From: Chelydra serpentina
Taxonomy: Eukaryota; Chordata; Testudines; Chelydridae
Length of the DNA: 64,000 bases
Assembly (NCBI GenBank): GCA_037349315.1
Contig: JBAIAC010000008.1
Location: forward strand, 122,510,001 to 122,574,000
Direction: 5' to 3'
Positions within the stretch are counted from its first letter, which is position 1. Each line of letters starts with the position of its first letter. Below, one piece after another: positions 46,499 to 56,036 of the stretch. Position numbers and translations under genes: made by a program. Below the pieces are notes generated by a model. It made no database searches. It was not told the origin of the DNA and saw only the letters and a program-made list of their open reading frames with translations.

Positions 46499-46796
46499 GG
46501 GTACGTCTACACTACCCGCCAGATTGGCGGGCAGTGATCGATCTATCGGGGATCGATTTATCGCATCTAGTGTTGATGCGATACATTGATCCTCGAACAC
46601 GCTCCCCATCGACTCCTGTACTCCACCTCAGCGAGAGGCGGAAGCAGAGTCGTCGGGGGAGCAGCAGCGGTCGACTCGCCGCCGTGTGGACGGCCAGGTA
46701 AGTCGACCTAAGATACGCTGGCTTCAGCTCGCTATTCGCGTAGCTGAAATTGAGTATCTTAGGTCGACCTCCCCCACGCCCAGTGTAGACCAGGCC
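46499..46796. repeat. Palindromic Harbinger-like MITE, copy 4
   Basis: The ends are GGGTACGTCTACACT and, reversed, GGCCTGGTCTACACT, with TAA on both sides (46496-46498 and 46797-46799). This copy has the variant interior 'gtcgacctaagatac' and 'gtatcttaggtcgacc', which form a near-perfect terminal inner palindrome. It represents a subfamily different from copies 1-3. Confidence 0.9.
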
Positions 46797-46905
46797 TAAG
46801 GCTTGTCCACCACAGAAGTTGCCCTGGTTTGCGTAAAGAGGTGATGTTGCACTGATTTAGTTAAACTGGTGCAGCTCTGATTATGATCTCTCTTACATTC
46901 ATTTA
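46797..46905. repeat. Possible fragment of another GTCTACA-type element
   Basis: 'ggcttgtccaccacagaagt' and 'ttagttaaactggtgcagct' resemble a further palindromic family whose end also occurs near 8370 and 47755. Low certainty. Confidence 0.35.
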
Positions 46906-47167
46906 GGTTTTGTCTACACTAGCACTTTTGTCAGCAAAACTTTTGTCGGTCGGAGGTGCGGATAAAAACCACCCCCGACTGACATAAGTTTCACCAACAA
47001 AAGCGCTGGTATGGATAGCGCTATGTTGGCAGGAGAGTCTCCCACCAACCACTACCGCTCGTTGGGGGTGGTTTAATTATGCTGGTGGGACAGCTCTGGC
47101 ATAGAGCGGCTACATGGGAGACCTTACAGCAGCGCAGCTGCAGCAGTACAATAGTGTAGACATAACC
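46906..47167 (+). repeat. Harbinger-like MITE, second type, copy 2
   Basis: The ends are GGTTTTGTCTACACT and, reversed, GGTTATGTCTACACT. It is flanked by TTA on both sides (46903-46905 and 47168-47170). The interior ('ggcaggagagtctcccacca', 'cgttgggggtggttta') is related to the reversed 19967-20253 element. Confidence 0.85.
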
Positions 47168-47198
47168 TTAGACTTGCCACTGTTATTTAACAAGCTGA

Positions 47199-47280
47199 GG
47201 GCTTGTCTACACTTCAAATGCTACAGACGTGCAGCTGCACCTCTACAGCACTTCAATGTAGACACTACCTACACTGTCCA
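47199..47280. repeat. Short palindromic repeat, third type
   Basis: 'gggcttgtctacacttcaaa' and 'tgctacagacgtgcagctgc' return as 'gcacctctacagcacttcaa' and 'tgtagac'. This is a small GTCTACACT-ended hairpin element. Confidence 0.55.
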
Positions 47281-47379
47281 GAGAAGTTCTCCTATCATCC
47301 TGGGTAATCCATCTCCCCAAGAGATAGAAGCTAGGTTGATCAAAGAATTTGTCCATTGACCTAGTACTCTTTCTCAGGG

Positions 47380-47640
47380 CCGGCGTGCCCGCTAGGCGAC
47401 CCGCCGGGAGCCGGCTGGCTGCGGCTGCCTCCCGCACTCCTGGCTCCGCGGCTGAGCCAGGAGCTGGGGGGACGCCGCGGGCGGGGGGAGGCTGCTGCTG
47501 GTGGGAGGCTGAGCTGCCGGCCCACGGGGGGGGGGAGGGGAGAATGACTGGCTGCAGGGGGGGTGTTAGCTGGGGGGGGGCAGGGCTGGTGCAAGGAAGT
47601 TTCGCCTAGGGCACGAAACTTCCTTGCACCAGCCCTGCTC
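47380..47640. repeat. GC-rich repeat ending in a perfect hairpin
   Basis: The right end is an uninterrupted inverted repeat: 'gcagggctggtgcaaggaag' plus 'tttcg' and its exact inverse, separated by a 9-base loop centred near 47610. The interior is CpG-rich. This is not the PHF21B CpG island, which begins some 700 bases later. Confidence 0.6.
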
Positions 47641-48339
47641 TTTCTATAGGGAGATTTAATAAGGTTATGTCACTCAGGCGTGTGGATTTTCTTGTGGAGA
47701 CCATCCCTAAGTTTTTATACACAGAGTCACACAAATCACTGCATCATTTCACCTTTAGTTAAACCAGTGCAACCCTGTGCATAGGACAAGTTTCTGGCTG
47801 TTGTCAAGGTGATGATACACAGGCAGAGAGGAAGGTTGGTTGGGTCATGGTTACTGTGCATTTCCATACACTCCATTATTTATTTATTTGTTTAATACCT
47901 TGGAACTTTAGACTCAACCTTCAAAGTTAGGTTGTGTGTGTTTGGAGAAGACCACCTTATTGCCAAATCCTCTCTCACCCCAGTGACAGCAACTTTTTAA
48001 ACCTTAACTCCAGATTAACAATAGTGTGTGTGTTAACAAGATATGTAAGAAACCAGTTACTAGCTTGTTTAAATCGAACAAGATAAAAAAATCACCTTGT
48101 TGCCTTCATTGGCTGGCAGGTAATTAAATATCTCGGAGCAGGAATGCTGGAAAGCAGAGCGAGAAGAGGAAAGGGAAGAAAGCGAGGGGCGCAAAGGCAG
48201 AAGAATCCAAGTGAGTGTAGGGGAAAGGGAAGGAGGGAAGGGGACAAGATGAAAGCGTGTGTGTGAGTGAGTGAGTGAGAGAGAGAGAGAAACTTGCCTC
48301 CTTCCCAGCCTGCGTCGCTTTGGGACGATCTAATACACC
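47641..48339. other. Upstream region of PHF21B
   Basis: A/T-rich until about 48120. It then becomes purine-rich with a GTGA/GA microsatellite at 48257-48290 ('gtgtgtgtgagtgagtgagt' then GA repeats). No coding exon is seen. Non-coding 5' exon sequence could start here, but no transcription start can be placed. Confidence 0.4.
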
Positions 48340-49430
48340 CCACCCCTTGCCCCCAGTTCCAGGCCGGCCAAGAGCAGCCCCGCGGCCGCGGTGAGGGGCA
48401 GAGGGAGGCTCCAGCAGCACTTGCCTCGCACCGCAGCCCCACGCTTGCTTGACAGCCGGAGAGGACCGTGGCCCTGGCACCCAGAGGCGGCAGGACGCGG
48501 CGGGGCGCAGCCCGCCCCGCGCCGGGGAGTTCGCGCTGCCCTGTCTCTCCCCATCACTTACTTTGTTGTTCTCTCGCCCGCCGCGGCCACCGCGCGGCGC
48601 ATGCGCCAGGCCAGGAGATTTCAGTCCCTTTTCCTTCTCCCCCCCCCCCCGCCTCCTTGCTCCATCCGGGCACCTCGGAATTAGCATTGACAGCCGTGGC
48701 ACAACTTTTCCCGAGGCAAAGTGAAATCAAGGCGCGCACTCTGAGACAATATAGTCCCTGCCGTTTTAAGGCCCCCCTCGTCCCCAGCGGAGGGGCGGGC
48801 GCGCTGCGGGAGGCGGTTACTCGGCTCCTGGGCGGAGCGGGGGCCGCCTGGGGCCCCGGGCGCAGCGCTGGCGGGGGGGCTGGGGCGGAGTCCCCCCCCC
48901 TTAGTTTGGCGGAAAGTGAGTGATGAGTCTGTGTCCCTAGCAAAGAGGCAAAGAACTTGCTGTGCAGCCTGAGTAGTTGTTTCTTTCGATTGTTGTTGTG
49001 GGTTTTTTTTTTTAAATTGCTCTGCTCGTTGCGGGCTTGTCCGAGAGGGGGGGTTGGTTGGTGGCTGCGGAGAAAAAACCAAACCCCCCCTCCCCCTCCG
49101 AGAGCCAACGGAACAAAAACAAAAGAAACTTCGCCGGGCTCCGAAAGTGGCAGCAAAGTGCCTGGCAAGTTGCAGGGATGGAGCTACACAGCTTGCAAGA
49201 GGCGTTAAAAGTGGAAATCCAGTGTCACCAGGTAACCCCCGCGCGGCCGGCCCCGGGGTGCGCGAGCGGGCTGGGGGGGGGGCGGCGACCCGCGGGGAGC
49301 AGCCTTGCATGCTGAGCGAGGAGCGTTTGCTGCTTGTCGCAGGGTCTATCGATCAGGGGAGTGGGAGTGCAGAGGGGGGGAGGCTGGAGCTTGAGCCTGG
49401 GGGAGCCGGCGAGAGCCCCCCCCCCACCCC
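48340..49430 (+). promoter_or_regulatory. PHF21B: CpG-island promoter of PHF21B
   Basis: GC content and CpG density rise sharply against the A/T-rich surroundings and fall again after the first coding exon. A perfect NRF1-type palindrome GCGCATGCGC lies at 48597-48606, and a GC box 'aggggcgggc' at 48791-48800. No TATA box stands out, as usual for CpG-island promoters. Long open frames on both strands inside the island are compositional. The start ATG lies at its downstream edge, so the island holds the promoter and 5' UTR. Confidence 0.8.
49178..49231 (+). CDS. PHF21B: PHF21B, first coding exon
   Basis: The ATG at 49178 opens MELHSLQEALKVEIQCHQ and the exon ends at CAG/GTAACC in phase 0. PHF21A and PHF21B proteins begin with this short coiled-coil segment. 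As I recall, PHF21A starts MELQTLQEALKVEIQVHQ and human PHF21B MELQSRPEALAVELARHQ. This sequence is closer to PHF21A here, but exon 3 is clearly PHF21B-like. The protein is a nuclear PHD-finger chromatin regulator. Its paralogue PHF21A reads unmethylated H3K4 in the LSD1-CoREST complex. The next exons follow after introns of 513 and 286 bases. The start sits in a CpG island; 'gcagggATGg' is a good Kozak context (A/G at -3, G at +4). Confidence 0.93.
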
Positions 49431-49744
49431 CCCGGATCCCCTTTGGAATATCGAACACTTCGCAAAAGTAGTTTGGGAGATTGTTCGGCTGAGTTGTGTG
49501 TGTGTGTGTTGTGGAGAATCGGAGTTAACATTGCGGTTGGTGCTTGTGTGTGTTGGAGAGATTAGGACGAGACTTGAATATTTATGAGCTTTGCTTGAAA
49601 CTGACTCGCAGTGTTTACTTGCCTCTTTGTTCCTTACCCCCCTCCCTCCCCCTTCCCCACACACACACACACATTTAAAAAAAAAATCCATTAAACTTGA
49701 AACAGTTTCTAATTCCTCCTTTTTTGGGGTGATTTTTTTTATAG
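49232..49744 (+). other. PHF21B: PHF21B intron 1 (coding numbering)
   Basis: A 513-base intron from GTAACC to TTTTTATAG. It includes the end of the CpG island, a short GT repeat near 49498 and a pyrimidine-rich, CA-repeat stretch at 49630-49680. No other feature. Confidence 0.85.
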
Positions 49745-49777
49745 AAACTAGTTGCACAGATGAAGCAAGATCCACAG
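49745..49777 (+). CDS. PHF21B: PHF21B, 33-nt second coding exon
   Basis: Between the acceptor TTTTTTTTATAG and the donor CAG/GTAAAT lie exactly eleven codons, KLVAQMKQDPQ. This is identical to the corresponding segment of PHF21A as I remember it, and it extends the N-terminal coiled coil. The exon is phase 0 at both ends, so it can be skipped without a frameshift. Human PHF21B, as I recall it, joins the first exon directly to NGDLKKQ and lacks this piece. Both splice sites are intact here, so the exon is probably used, constitutively or as a microexon. There is no RNA evidence. Confidence 0.85.
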
Positions 49778-50063
49778 GTAAATGCAGATCCTTTTTTCCT
49801 CTTCTTCAGTATTTTATCCCTGCTGTAATAAGCGCAGTTGTGCCGGGACAGCAGGATGAGAAACTTTATCAGTAAGAGATCTCATTTTGTAGTCTTCACT
49901 GAGCTTTTTGACTAAAGAGGGTGTTTATGTGTGTGTGCATGCTTTTTGTACGGCGTTGATGAAACGGTTTTTGCCTTTGAACAATGTCTAATCTCAAGTT
50001 TATTCATGACAGGGGTTAGTTTACACTTTGCCTTTAATATGCATTTTATTGCCATTTTTGCAG
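49778..50063 (+). other. PHF21B: PHF21B intron 2 (coding numbering)
   Basis: A 286-base intron from GTAAAT to the acceptor TTGCCATTTTTGCAG. No repeat. It is unusually short for this gene. Confidence 0.85.
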
Positions 50064-50129
50064 AACGGTGATCTTAAGAAACAAATCCATGAAAGGCAAT
50101 CAAGAATAGCAGCTCTTAATGAAAAACAA
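50064..50129 (+). CDS. PHF21B: PHF21B, third coding exon
   Basis: Twenty-two codons follow the acceptor TTTTTGCAG: NGDLKKQIHERQ, then SRIAALNEKQ, ending at CAA/GTAAGG in phase 0. This exon decides the paralogue. PHF21B has NGDLKKQLHERQ and RIAAL, while PHF21A has NADLKKQLHELQ and KITAL (recalled). The charged heptad pattern continues the N-terminal coiled coil. Together the three exons encode the first 51 residues. The AT-hook-like and PHD-finger exons of the family are not in the window and must lie more than 13.8 kb downstream. Confidence 0.93.
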
Positions 50130-50889
50130 GTAAGGAATAGATCGATTCAGTTCTGTTTTTTTCCCCAATGCACTTTCTAAACATCCTAAAAGTGGCTGCG
50201 TTAGCTGAAAAATACCGAGAGCAGAGAATAAAACATCAATTTCCCTAAGTGTAAAGTGAGAAAATGTATGTTTTCAAAACGAGATCCGTTTCTTAGATCC
50301 CTTGCCTGGGGTGGGGGTTATAATAATAGTAAAAAGATAAGCAGTAGTTAAAACGTAAAAAAAATAATAAAAAAAAACCGAGGCGTCCATTTTGAGTTGG
50401 TCGACATGTTTTAGGAATATGGAAAATTCTCCTGTCTTGGGCTACTTTGTGCACTTCCGTGCAATGTGCTGAGCAAGAGTTGGGAACAAGGAGACTGGAG
50501 CCCAGGTCGGAGCCATTTCTGTTGTCAATTGCAAAACTGATTTTTATTGATCACTTTTTTTGCACTTGTCTTTCTCTTCCCTTGGTCTGATCTGACGTGT
50601 TACCTTTGGATTTGAGTTCACTTAGGCACTTTCACTTTTTTTAAAAAATAACCTGTTCCAGTTACAGGAAAATCTGAGGAGGGGATAAAAAAATAGAAAC
50701 CTTCCTCTTCCTTCCTTCCCCTCTCAAAAAAACTTTTATTTTTTGTTTTTGTTTCATGTGACCCCTGTGTGTAGAGCAATGTTTGACACCGCCTCAGCCC
50801 CTAATCCTTTTTCAGGATGAAAGAAAGTTCTCTATTGTGAGTTTGTTTGGGTTAGATCAGCTGATGGCGAGGAGCTGTGATTGTTAGGT

Positions 50890-50910
50890 TTCAGCACCAC
50901 GATCAGATAC
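50890..50910 (+). promoter_or_regulatory. RE1-like motif, perfect left half-site
   Basis: TTCAGCACC is a perfect left half of the REST/NRSF element. At canonical spacing the right half keeps G..CAG...C (5 of 10 consensus positions). This suggests a weak or half-site element in the first part of intron 3. Confidence 0.35.
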
Positions 50911-51267
50911 CATTGAACGCTCCGCAGCCCCATGTTTCCCCTGCGCTTTGCAAACGCTGCACACATACATACACACACACACACAACGACCCACCCCCTT
51001 GTCCCCCGCCCCTTCCACTTTCAGTACTTCTAATGCTTAAACCAAGCAGCGGCAGCAGCAGCTTGGAAAAGCGAGTCCATGATCTGTCGGATTGAGTCCC
51101 CATAGCAAAGAACTTTCACCATTCCACCCCCCCATCACAACCCCCCCTCCACTCTGCAGGATCATGCAGCTTTCCAAAAGCCCCTTTGGCAGCCAGATCC
51201 TGCTCCATCACCCCTCTCCTTTCCCCTGGCTGACTCGATCGCGTTTCCTTCGGAATGCAGCAGCTCT

Positions 51268-51294
51268 TTCAGCACCAAAACTTGGAACAGCGCC
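51268..51294 (+). promoter_or_regulatory. Split RE1 motif with expanded spacing
   Basis: The left half TTCAGCACC (51268-51276) and the right half GAACAGCGCC (51285-51294; one mismatch to GGACAGCGCC) are separated by 8 bases in place of 2. The half-site centres are therefore 17 bases apart rather than 11. REST is known to bind non-canonical RE1 elements with half-site centres about 16-19 bases apart. Confidence 0.45.
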
Positions 51295-54200
51295 TTCGGG
51301 TTTTTTTCCCCTATCACAAAACAAAAAATCTTCCACCCTAGGAAAGAAACCTCGGGATTTGTATTATTCCTGGGGGGAAGAGAGGGAATTATTTGTGTGT
51401 GTGTGTGTGCGTGGAGTTGTGGTTAAAGTTGAAAAGTGATCCGTGCATATTTAATACGTGCTCATAGAATGCATGCATAGATGGTGGTGATTATATGCAA
51501 CCCTTTTCCGCCCAGTTTATTGTAATCAGAATTTGTCAGCACTCTCAATTTGGTAGTGGAAGCTTCCATTTTGTGAAGAAGGGGTGTTGGTTTCTTCCTA
51601 ACATGGAGAAAAGTCTGCAGAGTTTGAAGGTGGGGGATGGGGCCCCATTCATGCTGAACATTACCATTTTGATTGCTTTGATGCCATTTTTGGAGGGGGA
51701 GGGGATAGAATACCCTACTCAGCAGAGCACAAAGATGTTTAATCACTGTATAGAATCAAATCAGATACTTTATTTTTTAAAGCAAATCTGACACTACATG
51801 ATAGCTAAGGGCTGTTAGTTCTTTTATGCTGTGTAAAACAGCAAGTTGTTGACTCTAATACTACTCCACTGAGTAGAGGATTTTTATTTTAAAAACAAGG
51901 TAACAGCCTTTACTGCAACAATGCATCTTTATGTGTTCTTTCTTCAATATGGAAATAGTTTTACTGGTTTTAAGTGGTATTTAGAACATGCATTTGATCG
52001 TTTTTTGTGTATTGTAGCAACTATTTCAAGGCTGTTTAAATTTTTATGATGATAGTAAATGAGAAGCTATTTATTATGTGACATGCTGGAATTTAGCTAA
52101 GGCAGAGAGAGACATCTGAAAATACAATTTGAACACTCTGATGCAGCTGGGTGTAGAATATTGTTACCAATCTTACACAACATTTTCTTTGAATCCCAAA
52201 CTAACTAGTAAACAAGGGTTACATGTTATCTTTTTAACCCCCACTACCCACCCTATTTTCTAAAAATCCCTGTAAAGTGCAAAGTAATTAAAAATAAAAG
52301 TCAGAAAACAGTAAATATTGGCCTAGTGATTGAAACTAGTATTTTTCTACAAAAGTCGACAGTATTATATTTCTTCTGCTTATTTTGATGTTCTGTGCAA
52401 CAAGGGCTTATAGATAGGGGCTAGGTGGTGATTTAGCATGCTCTTCTTGCTCCTCCAGACTGCCACCTCTGGAAGACTGGTTTGAATCTTGCTTAGGTCA
52501 CAAATGAAATGAGTTTGGAGGGCTCAGCCTTTGACCATGTCACAAAAATATCATGTAACTTTGCAGATTTTAGTATGATTAGCAATTTCTCCTTAGAAAA
52601 AGTCCATCACTAAATTATCAGGTGCTACAGGGTATGATAGAGGTACCTTTTAAAATTAGTGTAGTAGGTGTTTGACCAATCATGGATCTGTTATTGATTT
52701 CAGCCTCTTGCTTGCATGAGTACAATGCCCCTCCCCCTTCCCGCTATACATTTAAATAAACCTTATGTAGCTTGGAGGGGCAGAAGTGATTGTTTCAATA
52801 TATACTTTTGAAAACAGTGGGTTTTTAATTTCTTTTTAAATCAGTTGTAGATTTGTTTAGGCACAACTGATTTAGAATATGATAATCCTGGCCTTTATTG
52901 TGCATGCACTAAATACAAAAGATATTAAGATTACATTTCAGTTAAAATGCACATGTGGATGATGAAATAGACAGTAAAATGAATAGATGATCACACTAAC
53001 TACATCTGTTTAAAAATATAACAGTGGGGAGTAGTATCTTTCACTGCCCTAGTCATCAGTTTCCCTTCTGAGCCATTGGAATTTATTGCAACATTTACTT
53101 TTTAAAAAATAAAATAAAAATAAGAACACAAAGTATCCAGATAGATTCAAGCATTTGGGCCTGGGATCAAATGTGCAAAACATAGATTTATGCAAGAAAT
53201 TAGATTTCAATTTACAACCAAATTAAATTCCTGTATAGTCATCCAGTATTTCTCCTACATTGTCAGTGTACAGGAATATGGAATTAAATGTACTTTATAA
53301 TATTTATTTGAAAATGTTGGGAAAATATTAAAGATTTTTTTTTAGCGTCACTTAAATCAATACTTAAATTTACTGCATACTCAGAAAGGCAAAGTTAGAC
53401 TTTTCTTATGTTAGTGTACAAAATGTGTAGGTAGACTATCGTTTTGATGAATTGTAATACCATTTGAGAGTAGGTTACCTCTTCTTTAACAAGATATGAT
53501 GTGTGAAGACTCCATTAGTTGGTCCAGTGGTTTTACACCTTGAATCCACATCACATGCAGAGCAGCAGTAACGTTTTTATCTAAATTGTCAAGCAATAAG
53601 CATTTATATGTAAATAAAAGAGTAATCATAAGAACCAGGTTTGTTCTTTAAAAGCATGTTTGAGGTACTTTGCTGCACATATTTTTGTGCGTTCTGTTTG
53701 GCCATGAAGTCAGTACGCTGTTGTTGTTTTTTTTAAGTTACTACTTAATAATAACACTTAACTGATTAAAAAACAAAGCAAAAAACCCAAATCGCAAGTT
53801 AAACTGTTTCTGACATCAACATTGGGTGGTAAACCAGGTCTTGGAAAATTAACAGTAAGGATGTGTAGACTGCTATATTTTCAACTGTGATGAACTCTGA
53901 ATTCAAACAGCCTGTCCTGGAGCACAGCAATAAAAATATGTCTTCCTGAAAGACATTATGTATATGCCATTCACTTGTGCATTGCCTCATTTCTTTACCA
54001 TAATTTACTATCTACATAGAAAATCAACATTAGTCTCAAAGAGGCTGTCCCAAGGTGGGGTTATTGCTAGTTTGTCTTTTTGTAGTGCATATCTGAAATT
54101 AAATCATTGACTGTATTTTGCCATTGGTGACCCCTGTCAAAATATCTTCATGGAATGTATTAGACTTTGTAAAATTAGTGTGCACTTCTTAAGCACAGGG

Positions 54201-54589
54201 AGTTTGTTGGAGATTCTTTCGTTCAAGAGGTCTGCTTTACGTATGTTGTGTCTATCTTTCAGAGGGGTGTTTTTTGGTTTAGTGAAATCCAAGTTGTGCT
54301 ATGCCTGAAAATGGCAGCATTGTTTACACGTGTTAAAGGGGAAATTATTGACATTTGCTGAAGCTCAGTATTTCATATGGTTGGGTACTTTCAAAATTGT
54401 TGAAATAAAATAGAGGTTACAAGTGTCAATGAAAACAGAGATAAGACCTGAATGGGATTTCCAACTTAAGTAGAACCAAGGGTCATATTCTGCCCTCTGT
54501 CTATCTTTAAATTTATTTTGGTGGCAGTAGTATCCATTTGGATCCATTTAGATCTAAGGGCCCTATCCAATGCTCATTGAAGTCAATAG

Positions 54590-54705
54590 AGATTATTTTT
54601 TATTTACTTGCATTGAGGTAGTAGCTATGAGCCCTAGTCATGGACCAGGAGCCTACTGTGCTAGGTACTGTAAAAACAGAACAAAAAGACAGTCTCTGCT
54701 CCAAT
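54590..54705 (-). repeat. MIR/CORE-SINE-like tail
   Basis: 'atgagccctagtcatggacc', 'aggagcctactgtgctaggt' and 'actgtaaaaacagaacaaaa' are the family tail reversed. Confidence 0.65.
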
Positions 54706-55143
54706 ATTCCCATTGGATCATGGCTTTGGATCAGGCTCTAACTTGGTGATGAACCTTGAAGTGGAATTTTAAACTTTCCAATTATGCTTTGAGTCTTTAA
54801 ATGCAGACACAAGAATTTAAATGTGGGCTTGACTTTGTAGTCCTGTACATAGAGCTTCTATTGACTTCACTGGGACTTCTGAACAAATGGAAAATCAAGT
54901 GAAGTTATTGGATCTAAGTGAAGATTAGTTCTGGGCTGGTAATTTAGAAAGCTATAGTTCCTCATGTTTTCACACAATCAGCTAGTAATGTGTTGGTTGC
55001 TTTGCTATCGGAGTAAAAAATGACAAATTTACCATCAGCTCCTTGGAGAGGAAAATTGGGAATATAGTTTATATAAAGGCAATCCTAGCATTCTTCTTTA
55101 TGCTTTCAATAAAGTTACATGAAATTAGATGTCCATATTGGGC

Positions 55144-55163
55144 GGGGGGGGGGGGGGGGGGGG
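55144..55163 (+). repeat. Poly-G run
   Basis: Twenty consecutive G on the + strand. The exact length is probably unreliable and variable. Confidence 0.9.
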
Positions 55164-55958
55164 AGAGAAGGAAAGGTTGTAAAAAGCATTTTCACAGAGT
55201 TTGAAGCACAGCACAAACATACTTGTGGCTTTCTGCTTTGCGTCTGATTTGCCCTTATAAAAATTACTGAAATTGCCAACCCTGAATGTAAACATAGTGC
55301 TGAAGGGGATTTTGATCAACATTTGCTTGGTGGCAGTTTGATTGGCAGGTGAAATGTATTATTCTAGCATTTTTCTTTTACTGTACACTATTCTATACAT
55401 ATACAGTACATCACTTGGCAGAGCTAAGGGTTGGAAAGTGAATGTAACGTTCATTCTAACCATTTTAAAGAGTACACTTTGATATTTTAGCCACTTAAAA
55501 CACCTGCTGTCAGAACAGTACAATTGATTTCAATTAACTTTGAATTTCTTCAATAAGACGACTCTTATAATAACTCCAGTAATCCCATGATGCCTCATTA
55601 GAGGAGCTGGCTATGATGATTATCCCTGTGATTTAGCAATTTTTTTCCTTCTAATGCCTTTGTCTATTCAGAAAAAGGAATTATAGTAACAATACCTTTT
55701 TATTTCACATGTAGTCTTACACTAAAGGTACTTGCTACCTGTTACATGTTGCATAATATCTAATTGTACTGCAGCAAGCAGATATTTGTTCTTAAATATC
55801 TGATGCGTTGATAGCAAACATATCAGAGAAACTTTTGTTGTATGTGTGGAATGTATTTTGTAGGTACCCTATGTCACAGAGTTAGAAAGTGTTATGTATG
55901 TATTCACAGCTGAAAGGTGACGCTCCCCTCTCACTCTTTTCACAGAAGTTTCATTAGT

Positions 55959-56036
55959 GGGCCAGATCCTCAGCTCATACAGATCAGTGTGGCTTCAATG
56001 GAGCTATGCCAGTTTACTCCAGCTCAGGATCTGGCC
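55959..56036. repeat. Palindromic mini-element (GGGCCAGATCCTCAGCT type)
   Basis: 'gggccagatcctcagct' at the left returns as 'agctcaggatctggcc' at the right, around 'ttcaatggagctatgcc'. It is a hairpin-type non-coding transposon derivative shared with 59435-59560 and 62256-62345. Confidence 0.65.

Noticed and set aside
12864..46796. Segmental duplication as an explanation for the four similar ~295-bp blocks
   Set aside because: Similarity stops exactly at GG...GTCTACACT ends, flanks differ, and 3-bp target duplications are seen, so these are separate transposon insertions.
48124..49310. Long open frames of 151-209 codons on both strands
   Set aside because: They overlap one another within the CpG island and result from stop-poor GC-rich sequence; none has a domain, and the true coding exon is the 54-nt piece at 49178.
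49178..50129. Possibility that the gene is PHF21A rather than PHF21B
   Set aside because: The first two exons are PHF21A-like, but the third has NGDLKKQ, HERQ and RIAAL, which are PHF21B residues; PHF21A has NADLKKQ, HELQ and KITAL as I recall.
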